From assembly GCF_000708715.2 (NCBI RefSeq), contig NZ_JENB01000024.1, forward strand, positions 29,222-93,221: a DNA stretch of 64,000 nt. The letters are read 5' to 3'. The notes below the pieces were generated by a model. The model ran no database searches. It saw only the letters and a program-made list of their open reading frames with translations, and was not told the DNA's origin. Both the position numbers and the translations under genes were made by a program. Shown here piece after piece: positions 54,855 through 63,162 of this stretch. Each line of letters opens with the position of its first letter. Position 1 is the stretch's first letter. This DNA is from Pseudomonas putida W15Oct28. GTDB taxonomy: Bacteria; Pseudomonadota; Gammaproteobacteria; Pseudomonadales; Pseudomonadaceae.

Positions 54855-55877
54855 GCCATTGCTATGACCTGTACCGGCCTCTTCGCGCTTCAGCTCACTC
54901 TTCAGGTAGGCATAGTAGATCGGCCCCGCCACCACCCCTGGCAGCCCGAACGCCGCCTCGAACACCAGCATCGCCAGCAGCAGTTCCCATGCCTTGGCAC
55001 TGATTTGCCCGCCAACAATCCGCGCGTTGAGGAAGTACTCGACCTTGTGGATGACGATCAGGTAACCCAGTGCCGCCGCCGCCACCCAGATCGACAGCGA
55101 CAAGCCGACGATGGTGATCAGGGTGTTGGACATCAGGTTCCCGATCACCGGCAGCAAGCCCAGCAGGAAGGTCAGCACGATCAGCGTCTTGGTCAGCGGC
55201 AGGTGCACGCCGAACAGCGGCATCACCACCGCCAGGAAGATGCCGGTAAAGGCCGTGTTGAGCAGCGAGATCTTGATCTGCGCGAACACGATGTTGCGAA
55301 ACGCCTTCACCAGCAGGTTCAGGCGCTCGAACAGCGCCGCCGCCAGGGGCTTGCGCCGGGATAGGTCGGGTATACGCTGCAAGGCGATGATCGCGCCGAG
55401 GATCATGCCGATCAGCAGCGTCACGAACATGTGCGCCATGCCCTTGCCCACCAGTTGCAAGTCGCTCAGGTGGCTCTTGATCCAGTCACCGATGGCCACC
55501 TTGAACTCAGCGGCACTGGCGGGCAGGTAGCCCTCGATGAACGGCGGCAGCTGGCCGCGTGCACGCTCGACCAGGGCCATGAACTTGTCCAGCGAGGCGC
55601 CGGGGTTTTCTGCCTCGTGCAGCAAGAAGCTGAAGGCACCGGCAATCAGCAGCGTCAGGGTGGTGACCACCAGCGTGCCGAGCAGCGCCACGGCAAGCCA
55701 GCGCGCGCGTTGGCCAGCCAGCAGCGGTTGCAGGCGCGGGGTCAGCATGTTGACCAGTTCGAACACCAGCAGGCCGGCCAGCAGGCTGGGCAGCAACTTC
55801 AGGGGCAAAGCCAGCAGCAGCCCGCCCATGACGATGATCAGGCTGGCCAGGGTGATCTGACGGGGGGTAAAGGTCAT
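54399..55877 (-). CDS. AI-2E-family permease with read-through C-terminus
   Basis: A polytopic membrane protein of the AI-2E/PerM family. Residues 1 to about 330 hold about eight helices and normal family sequence (LLGLLPVIGNLMSNTLITIV, FGLPGVVAGPIYYAYLKSEL). The frame then continues without a stop for about 160 codons through a truncated REP (54868-54887) and the antisense of the Hsp70-like gene, giving 492 residues; the extra part is Ala/His/Gln-rich with no family character. The native stop was probably lost by a deletion at the REP. Confidence 0.75.
   Translation of the reverse strand: MTFTPRQITLASLIIVMGGLLLALPLKLLPSLLAGLLVFELVNMLTPRLQPLLAGQRARWLAVALLGTLVVTTLTLLIAGAFSFLLHEAENPGASLDKFMALVERARGQLPPFIEGYLPASAAEFKVAIGDWIKSHLSDLQLVGKGMAHMFVTLLIGMILGAIIALQRIPDLSRRKPLAAALFERLNLLVKAFRNIVFAQIKISLLNTAFTGIFLAVVMPLFGVHLPLTKTLIVLTFLLGLLPVIGNLMSNTLITIVGLSLSIWVAAAALGYLIVIHKVEYFLNARIVGGQISAKAWELLLAMLVFEAAFGLPGVVAGPIYYAYLKSELKREEAGTGHSNGSGCAVPLARLDGQAATNAAKDVAFHMPRIWQHRRHAVAQRRNAAGTASEEHRVHLAFAHASLGQQLGHATAHALQQAFDRVFEQRTGQRCGQFGLDTAQVDVAAIMLGQLDLAGLHFHRQPVPGALLDQLEQAVDAETVLDVIAHAAQRQL
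54868..54887. repeat. Truncated REP at the Hsp70-AI-2E junction
   Basis: Only CCTGTACCGGCCTCTTCGCG of the REP is present; the palindrome core and partner are missing, and coding sequence of the AI-2E gene begins at once. Confidence 0.75.
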
Positions 55878-55947
55878 ACAGCCTCGACGGCAGACAGCGG
55901 GAATGCCCGCAGTCTGCCAGCCTTATGCCTGCAGGCATAGGCGCGGG

Positions 55948-56235
55948 TCATTTCTTCTTCAGGCAGTCGCTCATGAAGGCCTTGCGCTCATCCCCCTTGA
56001 GGGTCTTGGTGGTGGCGTCGGCGTTGCAGGTTTTCATCTTCTCTTGCTGGGTTTGCGGCACGTCTTTCTTCAGGCAGGTGCTCATGAAGGCTTTGCGCTC
56101 ATCGCCCTTGAGGGTTTTGGCAGTGGCGTCGGCGTTGCAGGTTTTCATTTTTTCCTGCTGCGCGGTATTGGCCGCGAAGCCTTGGGCGCTGAACAACACC
56201 GCCAGCACCAGCAATGGAATTTGCAGCACTTTCAT
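55948..56235 (-). CDS. psiF: PsiF-repeat periplasmic protein
   Basis: A 95-residue secreted protein. The ATG at 56233-56235 starts a signal peptide ending near AQGFAANT. Two copies of the PsiF repeat follow (KMKTCNADATAKTLKGDERK and KMKTCNADATTKTLKGDERK), each with two cysteines (CNA and CLKK). The E. coli relative is induced by phosphate starvation; function unknown. Confidence 0.92.
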   Translation of the reverse strand: MKVLQIPLLVLAVLFSAQGFAANTAQQEKMKTCNADATAKTLKGDERKAFMSTCLKKDVPQTQQEKMKTCNADATTKTLKGDERKAFMSDCLKKK

Positions 56236-56297
56236 GGAGTGGTCTCCTTGGCTCCGTGCCCGACGCACGGGGGTCGAGCTGAGTGTAGCCAAGAATT

Positions 56298-57086
56298 TCA
56301 GCGCCCCGCCCGTGCCTGCCGACGGTACTGCTCGGGCGTGCACTGGGCCTGGCGCTGGAACATGGCGATGAACGCCGACGCGCTGCTGTAGCCAAGGTCG
56401 AAAGCAATCGCCTGAATCGGCAGGCCCGCCTCCAGCGCTTCGATGGCCCGCAGAAAACGCAGGCGCAGGCGCCATTCGCCAAAGCTGATGCCCAGTTCGC
56501 GCAGAAACTGGCGGGCCAGGGTGCGTTCGCTGACATGCACGCGGGCGGCCCAGTCGGCCAGCGGGCGGTTATCACCAGGCTCGGCACTGAGGGCGTCGAG
56601 TACCTGGCGCAGGCCATCGCTGTGGGCAAACGGCAGGTAGCAGGCCTGGGTGGGCGCCAGCAGCAGCTGGTCGAGCAGTACCTGCACCAGGCGCTGGTCG
56701 CGCTCGTCCTCGGCCACCTTGAGGTCGCGCCGGGCGAAGTCGCCGAGGATGGCCTTGAGGATATCGCTGATCATCAGGCTGCACGGTTGCTGTGGCAGGG
56801 CTGCGCACAGGCTGCGGTCGAGATAGATGGAGCGGTAGACGATGGCCTGCGGGTTGTAGCAGCCATGCGCAGTATCGGGCGGTACCCAAACGGCGTATTG
56901 CGGCGGCGACAGGAAACGCTGGCCGGCCACGTCCAGGTGCATCACACCGTGAGCGGAGTAGTTGAGCTGGCCCCAGGCATGGCAGTGCACGGCGCTGTGG
57001 GTATCTGCAACGAACTCGTCGTGGCGAAAGTACACCGGGGCCGGGAGCTGGGTGAAGTGGGGGATATCGAGGTATTTGCGCGGCAT
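56298..57086 (-). CDS. AraC-family transcriptional regulator
   Basis: A 262-residue regulator with an N-terminal cupin-type sensing domain (HCHAWGQLNYSAHGVMHLD) and a C-terminal pair of helix-turn-helices (ARVHVSERTLARQFLRELG, AIAFDLGYSSASAFIAMFQR). It is divergent from an EamA exporter with an REP pair between them, so it probably controls that gene. Confidence 0.92.
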   Translation of the reverse strand: MPRKYLDIPHFTQLPAPVYFRHDEFVADTHSAVHCHAWGQLNYSAHGVMHLDVAGQRFLSPPQYAVWVPPDTAHGCYNPQAIVYRSIYLDRSLCAALPQQPCSLMISDILKAILGDFARRDLKVAEDERDQRLVQVLLDQLLLAPTQACYLPFAHSDGLRQVLDALSAEPGDNRPLADWAARVHVSERTLARQFLRELGISFGEWRLRLRFLRAIEALEAGLPIQAIAFDLGYSSASAFIAMFQRQAQCTPEQYRRQARAGR

Positions 57087-57175
57087 GCTGTCTGCTTTGC
57101 GGGGTGGGTTGTCTGGATAGAAGTATAGGCTTATGGACAGACATTCGATAATACAGGCCTATCGAGGGCCTGCCT

Positions 57176-57285
57176 TGCAGGCCTTCGCGGGCTTGCCCGC
57201 TCCCACAGGATCTGCGCCAGCCTCCAGGCCTGTGATATCCCTGTGGGAGCGGGCAAGCCCGCGAAGGGCTGCAAAGCAGCCCCAA
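57176..57285. repeat. REP pair between AraC and EamA genes
   Basis: Inverted REP copies (CCTTCGCGGGCTTGCCCGCT and complement) within the 226-base divergent region. Confidence 0.9.
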
Positions 57286-57312
57286 TCCACGCCCCAATGA
57301 GTAACCCGCTAC

Positions 57313-58185
57313 ATGAATTACCTGTTCCCCCTCACCGCCATCCTCATCTGGGCCGGCAACACCGTGGTCACCAAGATGTCCGCCGGTGCCATCCACCCTG
57401 CCGAAATCGGCTTCTACCGCTGGCTGCTGGCCGGCTTGCTGTTTACCCCGTTCCTGCTGCCCGCCGTGTGGCGCAACCGTGCAGCCATCCGCCCACACCT
57501 GGGCAAGGTGTTCGTGCTCGGCGTGTTGGGCATGGCGATGTACCAGAGCCTGGCCTACTTCGCCGCCGGCATCACCAGCGCCACCAACATGGGCATCATC
57601 CTTTCGCTGATGCCGCTGATGTCGCTGGCACTGTCCATCGCCTGGCTGGGCCAGCGCCTGAGCTACGGTGCCCTGCTGGGCGCGGTGGTGTCGTTCTTCG
57701 GCGTGCTGGAAGTAGTCAGTGCCGGCCACCCCGCCAGCCTGCTGGAACACGGCCTGAACAGCGGCGACCTGTTGATGCTGGTGGCCACCCTGGCCTACGC
57801 GCTGTACAGCTTCCTGCTGAAGAAATGGCAGCTGCGCCTGCCACCGCTGCAGTTGCTGTACTTGCAGGTGCTGGTGGCCATCGTGGTGCTGCTGCCGCTG
57901 TTTCTGCTGTCGGACAAGACGGGCCTGAACAGCCGTAACATCGGCCTGGTGCTGTACGCCTGCGTGCTGGCCTCGATGATCGCGCCGCTGCTGTGGATGC
58001 AGGCCGTGCATCGCCTGGGGCCAAGCCGCACCACGCTGTTCTTCAACCTGCTGCCATTGATCACCGCACTGATCGCCGCCGTGGTGCTCGACGAGCAACT
58101 GGCCCGCTATCATCTGGTCGGCGGCGTGCTGACCCTGGTCGGTGTGGTGCTGGCCGAGCGCTGGACCACGCCGATCCGCCGCTAG
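57313..58185 (+). CDS. EamA/DMT-family transporter
   Basis: A 290-residue inner-membrane protein with ten predicted helices in two EamA halves (LTAILIWAGNTVVTKMSAGA; MLVATLAYALYSFLLKKWQL). Such proteins export metabolites or drugs. The TAG stop shares the sequence CTAG (58182-58185) with the stop of the convergent lipase gene. Confidence 0.9.
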   Translation: MNYLFPLTAILIWAGNTVVTKMSAGAIHPAEIGFYRWLLAGLLFTPFLLPAVWRNRAAIRPHLGKVFVLGVLGMAMYQSLAYFAAGITSATNMGIILSLMPLMSLALSIAWLGQRLSYGALLGAVVSFFGVLEVVSAGHPASLLEHGLNSGDLLMLVATLAYALYSFLLKKWQLRLPPLQLLYLQVLVAIVVLLPLFLLSDKTGLNSRNIGLVLYACVLASMIAPLLWMQAVHRLGPSRTTLFFNLLPLITALIAAVVLDEQLARYHLVGGVLTLVGVVLAERWTTPIRR

Positions 58186-59072
58186 AGCCCAGCAGCCTTG
58201 AGCCGGGCTGCATGTTCGGTGAACAGCCGCACCGGCTCGGCACCCTTGCCCACGGCGCCAAGCGACTGGTTGACGATATCCAGGTGATCGAGTGGATAGT
58301 CATCGCCGATCACCTGCCCCAGGTGCGAACTGAAACGCCCGACCATGCCGTCGCACTGGCCCTTTTCCTTGACGAAGCTGCGCGCAAACAGGCGGCAGAA
58401 GCGGTTGCTGCCGTCAAAGCGGTTGCGCCCCTGGTCGGTCAGGCCGGGCTGCAAGGTGCCGGACCACGAGTAGTAGCGCACGCCATTGACCTCATAAGCC
58501 CCCTCCCCGCCCCAAGTGTTCGGCAGGCCCTGTGGATAAGCCTGGTTGAACAGGGCTACCCCGGCGCTGGTCAGCGACTGGTGCGATGCATGCACATCGA
58601 CCGGCAGCGGGTCGCGGCGCCAGCCGGTTTCCAGCCACACCAGCAACACGGCAAAGCCATGCAGCACGGCCTTCAGGATACGCCCCTGGGGTGACTCGCC
58701 CGGTGCCGTGCGCTCCAGGTGGTCGGCCAGTTCCGAGCCGTGGTTGGGGCCGGCCACCGAGGTGACCGAAGCCACGCGCTGCGGCCGCTTGGCCGCTGCG
58801 TAACGTGCGCTCAGGGCGCCCTGGCTGTGGCCGATGAGGTTGACCTTGTCGGCGCCGGTGCGCTGGCAGATGTCTTCGATGATCGCCAGCAACTGCTCAC
58901 CGCGCACCTCGCTGGAATGCAGCGGCGAAACCTGCACCGGAAACACCTGCGCACCGCCCTTGCGCAGGGCCGGCACGATGCCGAACCAGTAGGGGTAGAG
59001 CACTACCCGGACAAACCCGAGCATGCCCGGCACCAGCACCAACGGGTATCGCGTGGCCAATTCCTGCTGCAT
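58182..59072 (-). CDS. Triacylglycerol lipase (family I-like) without signal peptide
   Basis: An alpha/beta hydrolase of 296 residues from the ATG at 59070-59072. It aligns from memory with Pseudomonas family I lipases: YPLVLVPGMLGF (oxyanion region), IGHSQGALSARY with the nucleophile serine near residue 85, and DGMVGRFSSHLG and LDHLDIVNQ with the Asp and His. The two cysteines of the P. aeruginosa LipA disulfide are not at the usual places and no signal peptide or adjacent foldase gene is seen, so it may be intracellular. The longer frame upstream shows no signal peptide either. Confidence 0.88.
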   Translation of the reverse strand: MQQELATRYPLVLVPGMLGFVRVVLYPYWFGIVPALRKGGAQVFPVQVSPLHSSEVRGEQLLAIIEDICQRTGADKVNLIGHSQGALSARYAAAKRPQRVASVTSVAGPNHGSELADHLERTAPGESPQGRILKAVLHGFAVLLVWLETGWRRDPLPVDVHASHQSLTSAGVALFNQAYPQGLPNTWGGEGAYEVNGVRYYSWSGTLQPGLTDQGRNRFDGSNRFCRLFARSFVKEKGQCDGMVGRFSSHLGQVIGDDYPLDHLDIVNQSLGAVGKGAEPVRLFTEHAARLKAAGL

Positions 59073-59195
59073 TGCCCCAGCCCCTTTCCGTGGACGACCG
59101 GCCAACACTACAGCGCCAATCATGACCATCGCAATCGAACTCCCGGCGCGCGCTGTGGTTCCAAACCACACAGACCCTTTGCAAGGAGCGGGACC

Positions 59196-59537
59196 ATGTA
59201 CAAGCAGACCCTGGCAATCCTTCTGGCAAGCGCCACCCTGGCCGCCTGCGGCAGCCGCCCGGAAAACCCGGTGGACTACGTCACCTACCGCGACGAACCG
59301 CTGGTCAAGCAGGTGGAGCACGGCATGACCATGCAGAAGGTCATCGCCATCGGGGGTAGCCCGTCGAACGTGATCGATCTGCCGCACGGGGGTACCTGCA
59401 ACGACTACATCCTCAACCGCGACGGCAAGCAACAGCCCTACTACGTGCGCTTCGACGCCACCGGGCACGTCGATGCCAAGGGCTTCAAAACCTGCAAAGA
59501 GCGCCAGGAGGACAGCGATGCCGTCCATGGCGCCTAA
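59196..59537 (+). CDS. osmE: OsmE-like lipoprotein (SmpA/OmlA fold)
   Basis: A 113-residue lipoprotein. The signal ends in LAACGS, the lipobox, with the lipid Cys at residue 18. The body shows VKQVEHGMTMQKVIAIGG and GGTCNDYIL, then YVRFDATGHV and FKTCKE, matching E. coli OsmE. OsmE is osmotically inducible; here it lies before a ferritin-like gene. Confidence 0.88.
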   Translation: MYKQTLAILLASATLAACGSRPENPVDYVTYRDEPLVKQVEHGMTMQKVIAIGGSPSNVIDLPHGGTCNDYILNRDGKQQPYYVRFDATGHVDAKGFKTCKERQEDSDAVHGA

Positions 59538-59585
59538 GCCTGCGTCCCACCCTCACCTACCGTACTGATCTGTGTGGAGATAACC

Positions 59586-60116
59586 ATGAGCAACGTTGAA
59601 CTGACCGATGTGAAAACCCTGCGCGAGCGTGCCCGCCAACATGTCGAGCAAGGCGCGGTGACCGAGGGTTATCACGCCGATCGCGAGGAAATCCTGCGCC
59701 TGATGAACGAGTCGCTGGCCACCGAGCTGGTCTGCGTGCTGCGCTACAAGCGCCACTACTTCATGGCCAGCGGCATCAAGGCCAGTGTGGCTGCCGAGGA
59801 ATTCCTGGAGCATGCCAAGCAGGAAGCCGAACATGCCGACAAGCTGGCCGAGCGTATCGTGCAGCTGGGCGGCGAGCCGGATTTCAACCCCGACAACCTG
59901 ACCAAGAATTCCCATGCCCAGTATGTGGCGGGGAATTCGTTGAAAGAGATGGTGCTGGAGGATTTGGTGGCAGAGCGGATCGCCATTGATAGCTACCGCG
60001 AGATCATTCAGTACATCGGCGATAAAGATCCGACTACGCGGCGCATCTTTGAAGACATCCTGGCGCAGGAAGAAGAGCACGCGGACGACATGTCCGACCT
60101 GTTGCAAGGGCTGTAA
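59586..60116 (+). CDS. Ferritin-like / bacterioferritin-family protein
   Basis: A four-helix ferritin-like protein of 176 residues. The ATG at 59586 follows a GGAG site. Iron ligands are probable in NESLATELVCVLRYKRHY, EFLEHAKQEAEHAD and LAQEEEHADDM. It likely stores or oxidises iron. Length and motifs fit bacterioferritin, but the haem-ligand methionine was not placed with certainty. Confidence 0.88.
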   Translation: MSNVELTDVKTLRERARQHVEQGAVTEGYHADREEILRLMNESLATELVCVLRYKRHYFMASGIKASVAAEEFLEHAKQEAEHADKLAERIVQLGGEPDFNPDNLTKNSHAQYVAGNSLKEMVLEDLVAERIAIDSYREIIQYIGDKDPTTRRIFEDILAQEEEHADDMSDLLQGL

Positions 60117-60120
60117 TCGC

Positions 60121-60223
60121 AGGGGCTGCTTTGCAGCCCATCGCGACACAAGGCCGCTCCTACAGGGATCGCGTACCCCTGTAGGAGCGGCCTTGTGTCG
60201 CGATGGGCCGCACAGCGGCCCCC
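60121..60223. repeat. Repeat pair between ferritin and AsmA genes
   Basis: Inverted GTAGGAGCGGCCTTGTGTCG copies with GGGCTGC/GCAGCCC and GGGCCGC/GCGGCCC hairpins between convergent genes. Confidence 0.9.
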
Positions 60224-60225
60224 TG

Positions 60226-62292
60226 CTATTTCCGCCCTTTCACCGCAGCCGGCGCCTTCCCGGCCTTCATCTGCTGCAACAGCGGCGTGCACTGGTTGGG
60301 ATCATCGCCACTGCTAGGCGCAATCAGCGCCAGCAACCCCGCCGCCGGCCCGGCCACCACACCCAGCGCCACCATGCCCGCGCCACGCAGCGCCAGCGGC
60401 AGCGCCTGCACGCCGGCATTGGGCTTGGCAAACGGCCCACGCACATACAGCGGCGAACGCAGCGAGAACAGCCGCAGGCCTTTCGATTCCGGGGTCACCT
60501 TCAGGTCCAACTGCTCGGAGGCAAAATTGGCCGTGCCGTTGATGTAGATGATCGCGTTCTCGGTATCAAAGATGAACAGGCGAGTCGTCGCCACCCCGTC
60601 CTTGATACCCACATCAGCCGCCGCGCAATTGATCTTCACATCCTCATCACCGAACAGCTTGCCGACCACGTAGTTGCCCACGTTCAAGCCGGCGATCTCC
60701 ATCAGGCTGCGGCTGATCGCGCCATCGTTGATCAGCATGCGCAGGTCACCATTGGCCGTCCCCAGCAAGGCCGCCACCGAATTGCCCCGGCCGCTGATGT
60801 CGGCATCGCCGTTCAGCTCACCAAAGCTGGTCTGCATCGGCGCGAAAGTGGGGAACAGCTGCTTGAGCTTGAAGCCTCGGGCAGTCAGCTGGGCGCGGCC
60901 CTGCAAGGGCACGCTGCGACCGTCCAGGCGGATTTTGGAGGCCAGGTTGCCACCGGCCACGCCAAAACGCAGGGGCTCCAGGCGCAGCAGGCCGTCTTCA
61001 AGAATCACGTGGGCCGAAAGGTCATTGAACGGCAGTTGCGTGCTGTGCACGATGCGCTTGCCGGCAAAGGTGACGTCGGCATCCATCGCGCGCCAGCGCT
61101 CGGTGCGGAATTCTTCTACCGGCAGCACCTTGCCCGTCGGCTGCTTGCTGGCACCCCCACGGGCCTTCTGCTCGGCGTTGGAATCGGCGCCGATCAGTGG
61201 CGCCAGGTCCTTGAACAGCAACTGGTTGGACACCAGTTTGCCAGACAGCTTGGGCCGTGGCTGGCTGGCGACGAAGGCCAGGTCGCCGTGGATATCACTG
61301 TCGCCGATCTTGCCGTTGAAATTCTGGTAGTTGAACGTCGCGCCTTGCGCGGCATGCAGGTTGGCGCTGAGTCGACCGTCGGTCGAGTAGGCCGGGGTGT
61401 CTGGCAGGGTTACCCCGGTCAATGGGTAGAGGTTGCCCAGGCTGGCACCGGACAGGCGCAGGCGCAGGTCGAGCGCGCCGAGGTTGCGCGGGTCGGTGAG
61501 GGTGCCGGCGAGCACCACATGGGTGTCGGCGATGCGCACGTCAGCTTGCAACGGGAACGGCTGGCTGGCGTCCTGCAGGGCCAGCAGGCCACCAATCTTG
61601 CCGGTGCCGGACACCGGCTGGCCTTTGTAACGGCCCTGGGCCTTGAGCCCGAAGGCGTAGTCCTGTGCACCGCCGGCCTTCTCGGCGCTGGCCTTGCCGA
61701 CGATATCGCTGAACGGGATCGGCTTGCCCAGTGGGTCGATCTGCACCTTCATGCTGGTTTTCAGGGTCTGGTCGTCGAAGCTGACATTACCCTGGTCGAA
61801 ACCGATAGCGCCGATATCCAGCTGCCATTTGGAAGGCTCAGCGTTTTCATCCTTGGGGCCGAAGTCGAACGTCCAGTTGGCACGGCCATCGGCCAGGCGG
61901 GTGAGGCTGGCAGTGGGCCTGGTCAGGTCGATGCGCGGGATACTGATCTGCTGGAACAGCAGCGGCAACGGCGCCAGGCGGAACTCCACGCGCTCCAGGC
62001 CGACCATTTTCGGTTCCTTGAGCCACTCCGGGTTGCCCAGGGTCAGGTCCTCGGCAATGAAATGCGGCCACGGCACCCAGGCACGCCAGCCACTCTCTTC
62101 AGGCTCGGTGCGCCAGTGCAGGGCCAGGTTGCCGTTGATTGCGAAGGGCCGGTGCAGGGCCTCGGAAACCTTTTCGTTGAGCAGGGGCTTTACGCGGTTC
62201 CAGTCAAAGGTGGCGATCACCACCACCAGAATCGCCAGCAGGGTGAGCAGGGTGGCGAGGGCCCAGACGAGGATTCTGGCGGGACGCGTCAT
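60226..62292 (-). CDS. AsmA-family protein
   Basis: A 688-residue inner-membrane-anchored periplasmic protein. The ATG at 62290-62292 begins MTRPARILVWALATLLTLLA, an N-terminal helix; longer starts are rejected. The N-terminal AsmA domain (DWNRVKPLLNEKVSEALHRPF) and the C-terminal repeat region (about 480-680, FGELNGDADISGRGNSVAAL) are visible. Family members are large bridge-like proteins linked to phospholipid transport to the outer membrane. The Lys/Ala-rich tail ends VKGRK. Confidence 0.92.
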   Translation of the reverse strand: MTRPARILVWALATLLTLLAILVVVIATFDWNRVKPLLNEKVSEALHRPFAINGNLALHWRTEPEESGWRAWVPWPHFIAEDLTLGNPEWLKEPKMVGLERVEFRLAPLPLLFQQISIPRIDLTRPTASLTRLADGRANWTFDFGPKDENAEPSKWQLDIGAIGFDQGNVSFDDQTLKTSMKVQIDPLGKPIPFSDIVGKASAEKAGGAQDYAFGLKAQGRYKGQPVSGTGKIGGLLALQDASQPFPLQADVRIADTHVVLAGTLTDPRNLGALDLRLRLSGASLGNLYPLTGVTLPDTPAYSTDGRLSANLHAAQGATFNYQNFNGKIGDSDIHGDLAFVASQPRPKLSGKLVSNQLLFKDLAPLIGADSNAEQKARGGASKQPTGKVLPVEEFRTERWRAMDADVTFAGKRIVHSTQLPFNDLSAHVILEDGLLRLEPLRFGVAGGNLASKIRLDGRSVPLQGRAQLTARGFKLKQLFPTFAPMQTSFGELNGDADISGRGNSVAALLGTANGDLRMLINDGAISRSLMEIAGLNVGNYVVGKLFGDEDVKINCAAADVGIKDGVATTRLFIFDTENAIIYINGTANFASEQLDLKVTPESKGLRLFSLRSPLYVRGPFAKPNAGVQALPLALRGAGMVALGVVAGPAAGLLALIAPSSGDDPNQCTPLLQQMKAGKAPAAVKGRK

Positions 62293-62632
62293 TGCGTGAT
62301 TCTCCTTGCGGCATGGCACAAAACTGGCGCAGCGATGGCAGTCAATATCTCGGACTGTGGAAAACCCGTGGGGTTTTATCGAGAGCGCCATGATAGCGAA
62401 GTTTTCCTGGCCTTTTGCTCAGCAATACGTCGCGCCAAGCGATGCCTGCTACCCGGCAACAGCCCAACCAGATCGTCATCAGCCGACCTGTAATGCGCTT
62501 CCCAGAGCGGTTGCAAACCTCTATCAATGCGGTCGATTGTTACCATTACCCGTATGAACTTCTCTCTGGCGTTACCGAGCGTAGCATTGGCTCCGTACCC
62601 ACTTTCCAGCCCCCGAGAGGAGCACCGAAATC
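62293..62632. other. 340-base gap upstream of the repeat protein
   Basis: The region between divergent asmA and the repeat-protein gene. It holds an AAAACCC/GGGGTTTT inverted repeat at about 62361-62378 and a GAGAGGA ribosome-binding site near its right end. Short frames in it look accidental. No REP and no convincing promoter was identified. Confidence 0.5.
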
Positions 62633-63040
62633 ATGAAACGCCATCTGCTGACCCTGACCCTGTCCATCCTGGCTGCCAACGCTTTTGCCCTGCCAGCCGA
62701 CGAACAGCACCTGACCGCCGAATCCCGCTCCAGCGCTGCCGAAATCGCCCAGCCGCTGAAAACCGTTGCCGAAGGGGGCTCTGACCGCCTCATCGAACGC
62801 TCTGGCCGTGTAGCTGAAGGTGGCTCGGATCGCCTGATCGAACGCAGTGGCCGCGTTGCCGAAGGTGGCTCGGATCGCCTGATCGAACGCAGTGGCCGCG
62901 TTGCCGAAGGTGGCTCTGATCGCCTCATCGAACGCAGTGCTCGCGTTGCCGAAGGTGGCTCCGATCGCCTGATCGAACGCTCTGGCCGCGTTGCTGAAGG
63001 TGGCTCGGATCGCCTGGTTGAACTCAGCCGTGTGAGCTGA
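62633..63040 (+). CDS. Secreted protein with six 15-residue repeats
   Basis: A 135-residue protein I cannot name. The signal peptide probably ends at ANAFA (residue 19). A short linker (LPADEQHLTAESRSSAAEIA) leads to six tandem copies of VAEGGSDRLIERSGR from residue 45, the fourth with Ala for Gly and the last changed to VELSRV. Each unit balances three acidic and three basic residues. No cysteine is present. A strong terminator follows, so it is probably monocistronic. Confidence 0.85.
   Translation: MKRHLLTLTLSILAANAFALPADEQHLTAESRSSAAEIAQPLKTVAEGGSDRLIERSGRVAEGGSDRLIERSGRVAEGGSDRLIERSGRVAEGGSDRLIERSARVAEGGSDRLIERSGRVAEGGSDRLVELSRVS
62765..63034 (+). repeat. Six 45-bp tandem coding repeats
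   Basis: In-frame units of 45 bp, each beginning GTTGCCGAAGG or GTAGCTGAAGG or similar, with mostly synonymous differences. The protein is kept while the DNA varies, which suggests selection on the repeat. Confidence 0.93.
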
Positions 63041-63091
63041 TCACCATGGCCGAAAAGAACAACCGCTGTCACACCGCTTGCTCCCCTCCAG

Positions 63092-63122
63092 GCCCGGTCC
63101 ATTGACCGGGCTTTGTTTTTTT
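63092..63122 (+). terminator. Intrinsic terminator of the repeat-protein gene
   Basis: A perfect 8-bp stem GCCCGGTC/GACCGGGC with a CATT loop, followed by TTTGTTTTTTT. Confidence 0.93.
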
Positions 63123-63162
63123 ATCTAGAGTGCCCAGCCTTACCGTCAAAGAAGCCCGCACC

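Noticed and set aside
59986..62493. 835-codon plus-strand frame opposite asmA
   Set aside because: It is the antisense of the AsmA gene in G+C-rich DNA, has a His/Gln/Arg-rich composition and no family motif; AsmA on minus has clear domains.
62765..63034. Regular 45-bp repeats as a CRISPR array
   Set aside because: The units are contiguous, have no unique spacers and are in frame in a gene with signal peptide and ribosome-binding site.
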